DNA from: Flavobacterium limi
Lineage (GTDB): Bacteria; Bacteroidota; Bacteroidia; Flavobacteriales; Flavobacteriaceae
Assembly (NCBI RefSeq): GCF_010645075.1
Contig: NZ_JAADZV010000011.1
Span: 62,001 to 126,000 of the forward strand
DNA length: 64,000 bases
Reading direction: 5' to 3'
Positions 52,139 through 60,771 of this stretch are shown here, in pieces. Position 1 is the first letter of the stretch; every line of letters starts with the position of its first letter. A program made the position numbers and the translations under genes. A model generated the notes under the pieces. It made no database searches and was not told the DNA's origin. It saw only the letters and a list, made by a program, of their open reading frames with translations.

Positions 52139-54319
52139 ATGAGTAAGAAAATTAGAAAACCGGTAAAAAATGAAAAAGATTTCTCAGGAAAGATCCTAAA
52201 GATTTTATCGAAGAGTCCTAATAAAGCATTTAATTACAAACAGATAGCTGCAAAGCTTGAACTTGATGATACAAAAAGCAGAAATCAAATTATTAAAGAT
52301 CTTAAAATTCTGGCTTCGTCTAAAAAAATAATAGAATCTGAGCCTGGCAAATATTTAATCAAGGCTGTAAGTCAGGATTATTATGAAGGAACGATAGATA
52401 TGACGAGCAGAAAAACGGCTTATTTTATTTGTGAAGATTTTACAGAAGATGTTTTTATCCCGACCAATAATCTGAACAGAGCTTTAGACAAGGACAAAGT
52501 TAAAGTATATGTTTACAACCGCAGAAAAGGAAAAAGACCGGAAGGTGAAGTAATTGAAGTAATAGAAAGAAACAAAACAGAATTTGTTGGAGTTATAGAT
52601 ATTCAACCCAATTTTGCTTTTGTATCCACTGCAAATCCTAAAATGTATACCGATATTTTTATTCCAAAAGATAAAATAGGAGAGGCAGAAAATGGAGATG
52701 TAGTTTTGGTTGCTATTGAAGACTGGCCAAAAAGAGCTGATAGTCCGTTTGGTTCTGTAATTAAAGTTTTAGGAAAACCTGGAGAACATAATACAGAGAT
52801 TCATGCGATTTTAGCTGAATACGGATTGCCATCAGATTTTCCGGTAGAAGTAGAGGTATATGCTCAAAAGCTGGATACCTCGATTCAGGAGTCTGAAATT
52901 GCAAAACGTCGTGATATGCGTGATACGCTAACCTTTACGATAGATCCAAAAGATGCTAAAGATTTTGATGATGCCTTGTCTTTCAAAAAGTTAGAAAACG
53001 GTAACTTTGAAATTGGTATTCATATTGCTGATGTTTCGTACTATTTGGAAGAAGGAACCATTCTGGATGATGAAGCGTATCAAAGAGCTACTTCGGTTTA
53101 TTTAGTGGATAGGGTAGTGCCAATGCTTCCTGAAGTTTTATCCAATTTTGCCTGTTCGCTTCGTCCGCATGAAGAAAAATATACTTTCTCTGCCGTTTTT
53201 GAAGTTTCTCCAACTGCACAAGTTATTAACCAATGGTTTGGTAGAACAGTAATTTATTCGGATCAGCGTTTCGCTTATGAAGAAGCGCAATATATTATTG
53301 AGACAAAGGACAATACAATTCCGATTGATATTTCTATTACCGGAGAATCATATTTTGTTCCAGATGAAATTGTTGAAGCAACTTTAAAACTGGATGAATT
53401 AGCCAAAATTTTAAGAAAGAAAAGAATGCAGAATGGCGCTATTTCTTTTGATAAAGTAGAAGTGAAATTTAATCTGGATGCAGAAGGAGAACCGGAAGGT
53501 GTTTACTTCAAAATTTCAAAAGATGCCAATCATCTTATTGAAGAATTTATGCTTTTAGCCAACAGAAAAGTCGCAGAATATATCGGAAAACAAAAGAAAA
53601 CCTTTGTGTATCGTATTCACGACGAACCAAATGAAGATAAACTGATCGCCATGCAGCAGGTTATTTCTAAATTTGGCTACAAAATTGACTTTAGAAACAA
53701 AGGTGATATTTCGAAATCATTAAATGCTTTGATGGAAGAAGTAAACGGTAAAAAAGAGCAAAACTTAATTGATACTCTTGCCATTAGAAGCATGAGTAAA
53801 GCCAAATATTCGACAGATAATATTGGCCATTACGGTTTAGCTTTTGATTATTACAGCCATTTTACATCGCCAATTCGTCGTTACCCTGATGTTATGGTAC
53901 ACCGTTTATTGCAGTATTACCTGGATGGAGGCACTTCTGTAGACGAAGAAACCTATGAAACAAAATCACTGCATTGTTCTAACATGGAAAATTTAGCTAC
54001 TAATGCTGAACGCGATAGTATCAAATACATGCAGGTTAAATACATGCAGGATCATCAGGATGAAGAATTCCTTGGTGTAATTTCAGGTGTTACCGAATGG
54101 GGAATTTATGTTGAAATTGTTTCGAACAAATGCGAAGGAATGGTAAGAATCAGAGAAATAAAAGATGATTATTATACTTTCGATGAAAAACAATATGCAT
54201 TGGTTGGAGCTACTTCGGATAGTATATTGCAATTAGGTGATGAAATTTACGTTAAGGTAAAAAATGCCGATTTAGTTAAAAAACAACTGGATTTCCATTT
54301 TTTGCGAAGAGCTGAATAA
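52139..54319 (+). CDS. rnr: Ribonuclease R
   Basis: A 726-residue 3'-5' exoribonuclease, which degrades structured RNA. N-terminal winged helix (about 10-70), two cold-shock domains, the RNB catalytic domain with DPKDAKDFDDALSF near 270-285, and a C-terminal S1 domain (FLGVISGVTEWGIYVEIVSN). All metal-binding aspartates are present. The length is usual for this phylum. It is followed two bases later by the next frame, and by the DUF2807 start at 54345. Confidence 0.97.
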   Translation: MSKKIRKPVKNEKDFSGKILKILSKSPNKAFNYKQIAAKLELDDTKSRNQIIKDLKILASSKKIIESEPGKYLIKAVSQDYYEGTIDMTSRKTAYFICEDFTEDVFIPTNNLNRALDKDKVKVYVYNRRKGKRPEGEVIEVIERNKTEFVGVIDIQPNFAFVSTANPKMYTDIFIPKDKIGEAENGDVVLVAIEDWPKRADSPFGSVIKVLGKPGEHNTEIHAILAEYGLPSDFPVEVEVYAQKLDTSIQESEIAKRRDMRDTLTFTIDPKDAKDFDDALSFKKLENGNFEIGIHIADVSYYLEEGTILDDEAYQRATSVYLVDRVVPMLPEVLSNFACSLRPHEEKYTFSAVFEVSPTAQVINQWFGRTVIYSDQRFAYEEAQYIIETKDNTIPIDISITGESYFVPDEIVEATLKLDELAKILRKKRMQNGAISFDKVEVKFNLDAEGEPEGVYFKISKDANHLIEEFMLLANRKVAEYIGKQKKTFVYRIHDEPNEDKLIAMQQVISKFGYKIDFRNKGDISKSLNALMEEVNGKKEQNLIDTLAIRSMSKAKYSTDNIGHYGLAFDYYSHFTSPIRRYPDVMVHRLLQYYLDGGTSVDEETYETKSLHCSNMENLATNAERDSIKYMQVKYMQDHQDEEFLGVISGVTEWGIYVEIVSNKCEGMVRIREIKDDYYTFDEKQYALVGATSDSILQLGDEIYVKVKNADLVKKQLDFHFLRRAE

Positions 54320-54344
54320 GTTGTTAAATTTAAAAATTAAAGAA

Positions 54345-55013
54345 ATGAAAAAATTAATTATAGGAGCTGTCATTTTACTTGTACAAATGTCTTTTGGTCA
54401 GGTTACTAAAGAATTGGGAGATTTTGATACTGTTAAAGTTTACGATAAATTAAATGTAAAATTAGTTCAGTCATCTGAAAATAAGATTGTTATAAAAGGA
54501 GCAAGGGAAGCAGAATTAGAAGCTGTTAATAAGAATGGTATTTTAAAAATTAGAATGCCATTTCCAAAACTTTTGTCAGGTAATGATTTAGAAGTTACCT
54601 TGTATTACAAACATATTGAACTAATTGATGTTAATGAAGGTGCAAATGTTACAAGCTCAGAGGCAATAAAAGCAACAAGTTTTAAGGTAAGTGCTCAGGA
54701 AGGTGGAAAAATTAATGTAGATTTGGATGTTGAAAAACTAAATGTAAGTTCTGTTTCCGGTGGAGAAATTACCTTAACCGGAAAAGCTACTAATCAGGAT
54801 GCGAAACTAGGAGCTGGTGGTTATTTATTAGCGAGTAAATTAAGTACTGCTCAGACCAAAGTAAGCGTTTCTGCCGGAGGAAAAGCAGATGTTAATGCTT
54901 CTACGCTTGTTGATGCAAAAGTGAGCGCAGGTGGCTCTATTTACATTTATGGAAAACCAAAACAAATTAATCAAAAAACAGTTTTTGGAGGAAAAATAGA
55001 AGAAGTAAAATAA
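54345..55013 (+). CDS. DUF2807 (head GIN domain) secreted protein
   Basis: I place the start at ATG 54345, giving MKKLIIGAVILLVQMSFGQ, a signal peptide; a TTG-led frame from 54321 only adds eight residues before it. The mature protein is a right-handed beta-helix-like array with the GIN motifs (FDTVKVYDKLNVKLVQSSEN, VNEGANVTSSEA, SVSGGEITLTGKA). Its function is unknown. It begins 26 bp after rnr and is probably in the same transcript. Confidence 0.87.
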   Translation: MKKLIIGAVILLVQMSFGQVTKELGDFDTVKVYDKLNVKLVQSSENKIVIKGAREAELEAVNKNGILKIRMPFPKLLSGNDLEVTLYYKHIELIDVNEGANVTSSEAIKATSFKVSAQEGGKINVDLDVEKLNVSSVSGGEITLTGKATNQDAKLGAGGYLLASKLSTAQTKVSVSAGGKADVNASTLVDAKVSAGGSIYIYGKPKQINQKTVFGGKIEEVK

Positions 55014-55019
55014 TATTGA

Positions 55020-55697
55020 ATGATAAATGATATTCTGGCTGGACTGCCATGGGGACTTGTTTTGAGCTTTATGGTAGGTCCGGTATTTTTTGTTTTATTA
55101 GAAACTAGTATTACCAAAGGTTTTAGATCAGCAATTGTCTTTGATTTAGGAGTGGTATTAGGTGATATTTTTTTTATAGCTATTGCCTATTTAGGAAGTT
55201 ACAGACTCATTTCAAGTTTAAAAGATAAACCTGCTCTTTTTATTTTTGGCGGTATAATCATGCTGTCTTACGGTATTATTTCTTTTGTAAAACTGAAAAA
55301 AGGAGAAAAAATAAATGATGAAGAAATAGATCGTGATATTATTAAAAGAAACTATGGCAGCTTGTTTGTAAAAGGTTTTTTACTGAACGTTATTAACATT
55401 GGAGTCCTTGGCTTTTGGCTTGCTGTTATTATTTCTGTCGGACCAAAACTAGAAATGCAAAACTCAAGAATGATTACTTTTTTTACTTCTGTAATTATAA
55501 CTTATTTATTAGTTGACTGTCTTAAAATTGTATTAGCCAAACAATTAAAATCTAAAATGACTCCAACTAATATCTTAAAAATTAAAAAAGGTATCAGTGT
55601 TGTTTTAATGATTTTCGGAGTAGCTTTAATGATTCAGGGATGGTTTCCAAAAGAAAAAGAAATGGTTAAAAATGCTTTTGAAAGAATAGAAAAGTAG
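55020..55697 (+). CDS. LysE/RhtB family exporter
   Basis: A 225-residue membrane protein with six helices. It starts with the family motif GLPWGLVLSFMVGPVFFVLL (residues 7-26, with the conserved GP), then TKGFRSAIVFDLGVVLGD. The family exports amino acids or related small molecules. The substrate is unknown. It follows DUF2807 by 6 bp and ends with a terminator. Confidence 0.88.
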   Translation: MINDILAGLPWGLVLSFMVGPVFFVLLETSITKGFRSAIVFDLGVVLGDIFFIAIAYLGSYRLISSLKDKPALFIFGGIIMLSYGIISFVKLKKGEKINDEEIDRDIIKRNYGSLFVKGFLLNVINIGVLGFWLAVIISVGPKLEMQNSRMITFFTSVIITYLLVDCLKIVLAKQLKSKMTPTNILKIKKGISVVLMIFGVALMIQGWFPKEKEMVKNAFERIEK

Positions 55698-55721
55698 TTT
55701 TAATAACTCAATTATATATTT

Positions 55722-55750
55722 AAAACCTCTGATTTTCAGAGGTTTTTTAT
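55722..55750 (+). terminator. Terminator after the LysE-type gene
   Basis: AAAACCTCTGA (55722-55732) pairs with TCAGAGGTTTT (55736-55746), then T. The AAAACCTCT arm is shared with the tRNA-Cys terminator at 55869-55896. Confidence 0.88.
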
Positions 55751-55810
55751 GTTTATAACTATAAATGACTTCAAGTCATAAAAAAAGATACAAAATTATC
55801 TCTTTTTGAA

Positions 55811-55830
55811 ACAACGTTCGGATTCGAACT
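55811..55830 (-). pseudogene. Relic of a tRNA 3' end
   Basis: This 20-mer matches positions 55901-55920 of tRNA-Cys (the T arm and part of the acceptor) at about 15 of 20 bases, including the 10-base GGATTCGAAC. On the minus strand it is followed by a terminator-like hairpin (AAAAAGAGATA with TATCTTTTT), as the real tRNA is. No full tRNA can be folded here. Confidence 0.5.
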
Positions 55831-55868
55831 AATATTTTAATTAATTTTTACTAAAAATTAAACATAAA

Positions 55869-55896
55869 AAAACCTCTAAATTGCTTTAGAGGTTTT
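55869..55896 (-). terminator. Terminator of tRNA-Cys
   Basis: AAAACCTCTAAA (55869-55880) pairs with TTTAGAGGTTTT (55885-55896). On the minus strand it follows the tRNA by a few bases, with seven T after the stem. Confidence 0.88.
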
Positions 55897-55898
55897 AG

Positions 55899-55969
55899 AG
55901 GCATCGTCCGGATTCGAACCGGAGTAGGAGCTTTTGCAGAGCCCAGCCTAGCCGCTCGGCCACGACGCC
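55899..55969 (-). tRNA. tRNA-Cys (anticodon GCA)
   Basis: Minus strand, 71 nt. The acceptor stem GGCGTCG pairs with CGATGCC, with U73 as discriminator base as expected for cysteine. The anticodon stem-loop has GGGCT, the loop CTGCAAA with anticodon GCA, and AGCTC. The T arm has CCGGTTCGAATCCGG. The CCA end is not encoded. Confidence 0.97.
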
Positions 55970-56063
55970 ATTGCTTGAACGGATGGCAAAAGTAACTAAA
56001 ATCTTTAAAATTCAAAAGTTTCGAATAAACTATTTTGAAAAAATGCAGTTTTTGCTGAAAGAA

Positions 56064-56423
56064 TTACTTTCTGATTTCCGTCATTTTTATGGTAACTGAT
56101 TCAACATCACCACCAATAGGAGGATTAATTTTAGAAACTGAAACTGTCGTTTTTTCTACTGTTTCAATCTCATTTAATATGCGAATGTTGATTCTTTTGG
56201 CTACATGTTCTAATAAATGCGAACGAATTGCCATTTCTTCAGTGACAATTTTGTTTAAATGTATGTAATCAACGGTATCTGCTAAATGATCTGTTTGTGC
56301 GGACTGCTGTAAATTGGTTTTAATTTTTAAATCAACAGTGTAATCTGAACCAATTTTTCCTTCTTCAATCATACATCCATGATAGGAAAAAGTACGGATG
56401 TTTTTTAGTTTTATAATGCCCAT
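56064..56423 (-). CDS. folB: Dihydroneopterin aldolase
   Basis: A 119-residue enzyme, which cleaves dihydroneopterin in folate synthesis. It has the usual opening IKLKNIRTFSYHGCMIEEGK with the conserved HGC(x)EE region, the mid DTVDYIHLN and the C-terminal VEKTTVSVSKINPPIGGDVE. The length is typical. It lies between tRNA-Cys and glnS. Confidence 0.95.
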   Translation of the reverse strand: MGIIKLKNIRTFSYHGCMIEEGKIGSDYTVDLKIKTNLQQSAQTDHLADTVDYIHLNKIVTEEMAIRSHLLEHVAKRINIRILNEIETVEKTTVSVSKINPPIGGDVESVTIKMTEIRK

Positions 56424-56446
56424 TTTTATGTTGTTTCACGTTTAAA

Positions 56447-56495
56447 GTTTCAGGTTTTACGCCACTTAAATAACTTTAGACCTGAAACCTGAAAC
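56447..56495. repeat. Intergenic inverted repeat between folB and glnS
   Basis: GTTTCAGGTTT (56447-56457) pairs with AAACCTGAAAC (56485-56495), 11 bp. This kind of CCTGAAAC repeat between divergent genes resembles the dispersed repeats of other gaps in this window. Confidence 0.6.
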
Positions 56496-56503
56496 CTTTT
56501 TTT

Positions 56504-56511
56504 TATCTTTG
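56504..56511 (+). promoter_or_regulatory. Candidate -7 promoter element for glnS
   Basis: TATCTTTG is an exact TAnnTTTG match, 18 bp before the glnS ATG, in the right place for a short leader. Confidence 0.6.
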
Positions 56512-56529
56512 CTAAAATTACTATAAATA

Positions 56530-58644
56530 ATGGCATCAGAAGATAAATCACTCAATTTTATTGAACAAATCATAGAAGAAGATCTTAAATCAGGTCTTTC
56601 AAATTCTAAATTACGTTTTCGTTTTCCACCGGAGCCAAACGGTTATTTGCATATTGGACATGCAAGTTCAATTGCATTAAATTTTGGTTTAGGTATTGAT
56701 TATCAGTCACCTGTAAATTTACGTTTTGACGATACAAACCCAGAAAAAGAAGAGCAGGAATTTGTCGATGCTATTAAAAAAGATGTTGAATGGTTAGGTT
56801 ATACCTGGGCAGAAGAATGTTATGCTTCTGATTATTTTCAGCAACTATACGATTGGGCTGTTTTATTAATTAAAAAGGATAAAGCTTATGTTGACAGTCA
56901 GACTTCTGAAGAAATGGCTGCTCAAAAAGGAACTCCTACAACTGTAGGAACTGACAGCCCGTACAGAAATCGTTCGGTTGAAGAGAATTTAGATCTTTTT
57001 GAAAGAATGAAAAATGGGGAATTTGAAGCCGGTACACATATTCTTCGTGCTAAAATTGACATGAAATCTACTAATATGCTGATGCGTGATCCTATCATTT
57101 ACAGGATTTTACATAAACATCATCATAGAACAGGAAATACCTGGAAAATTTATCCAATGTACGATTGGGCACACGGACAAAGTGATTATTTGGAATCTAT
57201 TTCACATTCATTCTGTACACTTGAATTTTTACCACATCGTGAATTGTACGATTGGTTTTTAGACCAGATTATAGATGAAAACAGAATACGTCCTAAACAA
57301 AGAGAATTTGCAAGACGTAACTTATCTCATACTGTTGTTAGTAAAAGAAAATTGCAGCAACTGGTTAAAGAAAAGCATGTTAACGGCTGGGATGATCCAA
57401 GAATGTCAACTATTTCAGGATTAAGAAGAAGAGGTTATACAGCAGCTTCTTTGCGTAATTTTGCTAACACAATTGGTATTGCAAAACGTGATAATTTAAT
57501 CAATGTTTCAGTTTTAGAATTCTGTATTCGTGAAGATCTGAACAAAATTGCACCTCGTGTAATGGCTGTTTTAGATCCTGTAAAACTGGTAATTACAAAT
57601 TATCCTGAAGGAAAAGAGGAGTGGCTGGAAGCCGAAAATAATCAGGAAGATGAAAATGCAGGTTTCAGAAAAGTACCTTTTTCGCGTGAATTATACATCG
57701 AGAGAGAAGACTTCTTAGAAGAAGCTCCTGCTAAATATTTCCGTTTGACTTTAGGTAAAGAAGTACGTCTTAAAAATGCATATATTATTAAAGGAGAGTC
57801 AGTTGTAAAAGATTCTGAAGGAAATATTACCGAAATTCATGTGACTTATGATACTGATTCTTTAAGCGGAAGTGGAACAGAAGCAAGCCAGAGGAAAGTG
57901 TCGGGAACCTTACATTGGGTTTCTATTAAACATGCTTTGGAAGCAGAAGTTCGTTTGTACGATCGTTTGTTTACAGATGAAGCTCCGGACAGTTACAAAG
58001 ACAAAAATTTCTTAGATTTTGTGAATCCAAATTCATTAGAAATTGTAAAAGGTTTTGTTGAACCAAGTTTGTCTACAGCTCAAAATGAAGATAAATTTCA
58101 GTTTCAGCGTTTAGGTTATTTTACTGTTGATAAAGATTCAACTGCTTCAAAATTAGTATTTAATAAAACGGTTGGATTAAAAGATGCCTGGGAAGAAAAA
58201 GGTAAAAAAGAAGAAAACAGCATCAATAATTCTTTAAAAGAAATCAATAAATATTTTAAAGTTGAAACAAAACAAGAAAGAATTGCAATTCGAAATGCAA
58301 TAGGGGAGAGCATTGCAAGTATTTCCAGTTTTTCTTTATTACAGAATTCATTAAAGAAAAATATAAACAATAATAAGGCTTCACTATTGTTTTCTCAGCT
58401 TATTTTAATGTATTCAAACTGGAAATCTGTTGATTTTGATGAAGAAGATATTAAGAAATTATATTCGATGTCTTTAAAAAGTGAATCTTCTTTTGTTCGA
58501 TCAAGAGCACTTTTAAATTTAAGGGATTTTGAAAATGAAAATTTTAAAAATCAATTTTCTGAAGAAATTTCAAAATTAAATTCAAATCCTCCAAAAAATG
58601 CAACGGAAAGAGAAATTGAAATTCTTTCTGAATTAGTAAAGTAA
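56530..58644 (+). CDS. glnS: Glutamine-tRNA ligase with extra C-terminal domain
   Basis: A 704-residue class I synthetase, which charges tRNA-Gln. The HIGH motif is in PPEPNGYLHIGHAS (residues 34-47) and the KMSKS equivalent is VVSKRK (near 265). The catalytic and anticodon-binding parts end near 560. A further 140 residues or so are helical, with a HEAT-like LYSMSLKSESSFVRSRALLN segment. Many Bacteroidota GlnRS carry a YqeY domain here; this tail is not clearly YqeY. A terminator follows. Confidence 0.93.
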   Translation: MASEDKSLNFIEQIIEEDLKSGLSNSKLRFRFPPEPNGYLHIGHASSIALNFGLGIDYQSPVNLRFDDTNPEKEEQEFVDAIKKDVEWLGYTWAEECYASDYFQQLYDWAVLLIKKDKAYVDSQTSEEMAAQKGTPTTVGTDSPYRNRSVEENLDLFERMKNGEFEAGTHILRAKIDMKSTNMLMRDPIIYRILHKHHHRTGNTWKIYPMYDWAHGQSDYLESISHSFCTLEFLPHRELYDWFLDQIIDENRIRPKQREFARRNLSHTVVSKRKLQQLVKEKHVNGWDDPRMSTISGLRRRGYTAASLRNFANTIGIAKRDNLINVSVLEFCIREDLNKIAPRVMAVLDPVKLVITNYPEGKEEWLEAENNQEDENAGFRKVPFSRELYIEREDFLEEAPAKYFRLTLGKEVRLKNAYIIKGESVVKDSEGNITEIHVTYDTDSLSGSGTEASQRKVSGTLHWVSIKHALEAEVRLYDRLFTDEAPDSYKDKNFLDFVNPNSLEIVKGFVEPSLSTAQNEDKFQFQRLGYFTVDKDSTASKLVFNKTVGLKDAWEEKGKKEENSINNSLKEINKYFKVETKQERIAIRNAIGESIASISSFSLLQNSLKKNINNNKASLLFSQLILMYSNWKSVDFDEEDIKKLYSMSLKSESSFVRSRALLNLRDFENENFKNQFSEEISKLNSNPPKNATEREIEILSELVK

Positions 58645-58664
58645 TAAAATCAATATTATTTATT

Positions 58665-58692
58665 AAAAGCGCTTATATAAGCGCTTTTTTTT
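58665..58692 (+). terminator. Terminator after glnS
   Basis: AAAAGCGCTTAT (58665-58676) and ATAAGCGCTTTT (58677-58688) form a perfect palindrome with more T after it. Confidence 0.88.
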
Positions 58693-58738
58693 ATTATTTG
58701 TTTTTTCTATTTAATCTATTAAAATTATAATTTTAATA

Positions 58739-59240
58739 GATTAAAAATAACCTTCATAAACTGATTTTAAGACGTTTTTTAATTACTTCCGATTCATTTA
58801 TCATCTTTTAATAAATCTTTTAATAGTAAGCTTTATTTTAATTTTAGATTCTATTTTGAGTTCATTTAAGGCTTATCAACACTGTATTGTTGATAAAGTT
58901 GAAAATGAAAACCAATTTTCATTTTTTATTCAGAAAAACAAATTCAAAATCTATTTTTATATTTTATTTATTTATAATTAAAAATTAAACGTTTTTATTT
59001 ATTATTTATAAAAACTATTGATTAATTAAAATATATAGTTTATTTGGATTAAAAATGACCTTCATAAATTAATTTTAAGAGATCTTTTGATTTCTTTTAT
59101 CACATTAATCATCTTTTGAATTATTGTTGATTTAACGGTCTAATTTTAATTTTTACTATTAATTTTGTCAGTTTAACGGGTTGTTAACATTCAATTGTTT
59201 ATAAAGGTGGTATTTTTATTCAAAGTTTAAAATATTCAAT
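58739..59240. repeat. Diverged tandem duplication in a non-coding region
   Basis: Two copies of about 190 bp lie 308 bp apart: 58739 to about 58930 and 59047 to about 59240. Shared words are GATTAAAAAT, ACCTTCATAAA, GATTTTAAGA/AATTTTAAGA, ATCATCTTTT and TTGTTGATAAAG/TTGTTTATAAAG, all at the same offset. The first copy holds TTATCAACA (58873-58881) facing TGTTGATAA (58888-58896), a 9-bp stem. No frame is coding. The rest of the gap (58693-59292) is plain AT-rich sequence. Confidence 0.65.
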
Positions 59241-59292
59241 TTTTCAATTTAGAAAATACTATATTTATTTAATCATTTTAAATTTTAATATT

Positions 59293-59631
59293 ATGTCAAA
59301 CAATTCAAATACGATTGCAGCAATTTTAGCTGGAGCAGCAGTAGGAGCAGCGATAGGAATTTTGTTAGCTCCCGATAAAGGCTCAAATACAAGAGCAAAA
59401 ATTAAAGAAAATCTGGGAGATACTGCAAACAATTTAAAAGATTCTTTTGAAGCTAGTTCAGAAGTTTTGCGTGAAAAATTTGCAAGTGCAACAGAAAATT
59501 TTGATACAACATTTGATGAAATTCTCTCAAATGTAAGTCATAAAGCTGATGATGTGATTACATTCTTAGAAAAAAAATTAGCCGATTTAAAATCACAAAA
59601 TGCTAAATATCAAACTAAAAAAGAGGCTTAA
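59293..59631 (+). CDS. YtxH domain protein (general stress-type)
   Basis: A 112-residue protein. After a short polar start comes a small glycine- and alanine-rich membrane helix (AAILAGAAVGAAIGILLAPD, about 9-28), then a long charged helix (KIKENLGDTANNLKDSFEAS...). This is the YtxH/gas-vesicle-like pattern, usually stress induced. Its last codons and stop lie inside a 24-bp hairpin shared with the convergent SPFH gene. Confidence 0.85.
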   Translation: MSNNSNTIAAILAGAAVGAAIGILLAPDKGSNTRAKIKENLGDTANNLKDSFEASSEVLREKFASATENFDTTFDEILSNVSHKADDVITFLEKKLADLKSQNAKYQTKKEA

Positions 59632-59656
59632 TGCCTCTTTTTTAGTTTGATATTTA
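59604..59656. terminator. 24-bp hairpin covering the ends of two convergent genes
   Basis: The arms 59604-59627 and 59633-59656 are perfectly complementary around a 5-nt loop. The left arm codes for the last residues of the YtxH protein, its stop codon lies at the loop, and the base of the right arm is the stop codon of the SPFH gene. T runs on both sides make it a bidirectional terminator. Confidence 0.88.
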
Positions 59657-60637
59657 TTGTTGCGGATCGTTTTGAATATCATCCTGATAACCAGATTGAG
59701 GCTGAATTGGTTTTGTTTTTTCTACTTTTTTATGTGTCTTTTTCATCATTTCACCAACCTGATTAGATGCTGTAAATGAGGCCACCATATTATTTAGCAT
59801 ATCACTTCCGGCTTGTGGGGAATTTGGAAGTAGGATTAAATTAGAATTTGCATCTGCACCAATCGCTTGTAATGTATCATAATGTTGTGTCACAACAATT
59901 AGGGCAGAAGCTTCCTGAGAATTGATACCTACATTATTCAAAACTTCAACACTTTCTACTAAACCTCTTGCAATTTCACGACGCTGATCTGCAATACCCT
60001 GACCTTGTAAACGCTTACTTTCGGCTTCGGCTTTTGCTTTTGCAACAATTCTGATTCTTGAACTTTCTGCTTCAAATTCTGCTGCAGTCTTTTCTCTATC
60101 AGCAGCGTTGATTCTGTTCATGGCATTTTTTACTTGGATATCCGGATCAATATCAGTAACTAAGGTATTAATGATATCATATCCGTAAGTTGACATTGCT
60201 TCGTTTAATTCGCGTTTTACAGCAACGGCAATATCATCTTTTCTTTCAAAAACATCATCTAATTTTAGTTTAGGAACTTCGGCACGAACAACATCAAATA
60301 CATAAGAAGTAATCTGATCGTGTGGATATTCCAGTTTATAAAATGCTTCATACACTTTTTCCTGGATAACTTTAAACTGAACTGAAACTTTCATTTTAAT
60401 AAAAACGTTGTCTCTGGTTTTGGTTTCAATGATAACATCTAACTGCTGAATTTTAAGATTTACACGTCCTGCAATTCTGTCAACAACAGGAATTTTAAGT
60501 TGTAAACCGGAATTTCTAACACTCAAAAATTTACCAAATCTTTCTATAATTACAGACGATTGTTGTTTGACAGTAAAAAAAGAAGACATGAATACGAAGA
60601 ATGCCAGTACTAAAAAGATAATTAATGGTGTAGTCAT
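59654..60637 (-). CDS. SPFH/band 7 protein (stomatin-like)
   Basis: A 327-residue protein. One N-terminal membrane helix (about 3-21) is followed by the SPFH domain with IIERFGKFLSVRNSGLQLKI, and then RAEVPKLKLDDVFERKDDIA. A coiled-coil region with many A, E and R follows (AADREKTAAEFEAESSRIRI), then EGSALI-type end (ASALIVVTQHYDTLQAIGAD). Close to stomatin/QmcA proteins of membrane microdomains. A Pro/Gln-rich tail ends it. There is no NfeD partner beside it. Confidence 0.92.
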   Translation of the reverse strand: MTTPLIIFLVLAFFVFMSSFFTVKQQSSVIIERFGKFLSVRNSGLQLKIPVVDRIAGRVNLKIQQLDVIIETKTRDNVFIKMKVSVQFKVIQEKVYEAFYKLEYPHDQITSYVFDVVRAEVPKLKLDDVFERKDDIAVAVKRELNEAMSTYGYDIINTLVTDIDPDIQVKNAMNRINAADREKTAAEFEAESSRIRIVAKAKAEAESKRLQGQGIADQRREIARGLVESVEVLNNVGINSQEASALIVVTQHYDTLQAIGADANSNLILLPNSPQAGSDMLNNMVASFTASNQVGEMMKKTHKKVEKTKPIQPQSGYQDDIQNDPQQ

Positions 60638-60734
60638 AATGATATTGATTTAAGTTTTATGGATGTGTAAATTACAAAAAAATTAATATTTAAATTTTAT
60701 ATACTTAGCTGATTTTTTTTGTTAAAATTTATTT

Positions 60735-60742
60735 TACTTTTG
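60735..60742 (+). promoter_or_regulatory. Candidate -7 promoter element for the 508-residue protein
   Basis: TACTTTTG is an exact TAnnTTTG match, 29 bp before the ATG at 60772. Confidence 0.5.
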
Positions 60743-60771
60743 GCTCATTAATAAAAACAAAATAAATATTT

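Noticed and set aside
55811..55830. A second functional tRNA
   Set aside because: Only the T-arm region is recognisable; no acceptor, D arm or anticodon arm can be formed.
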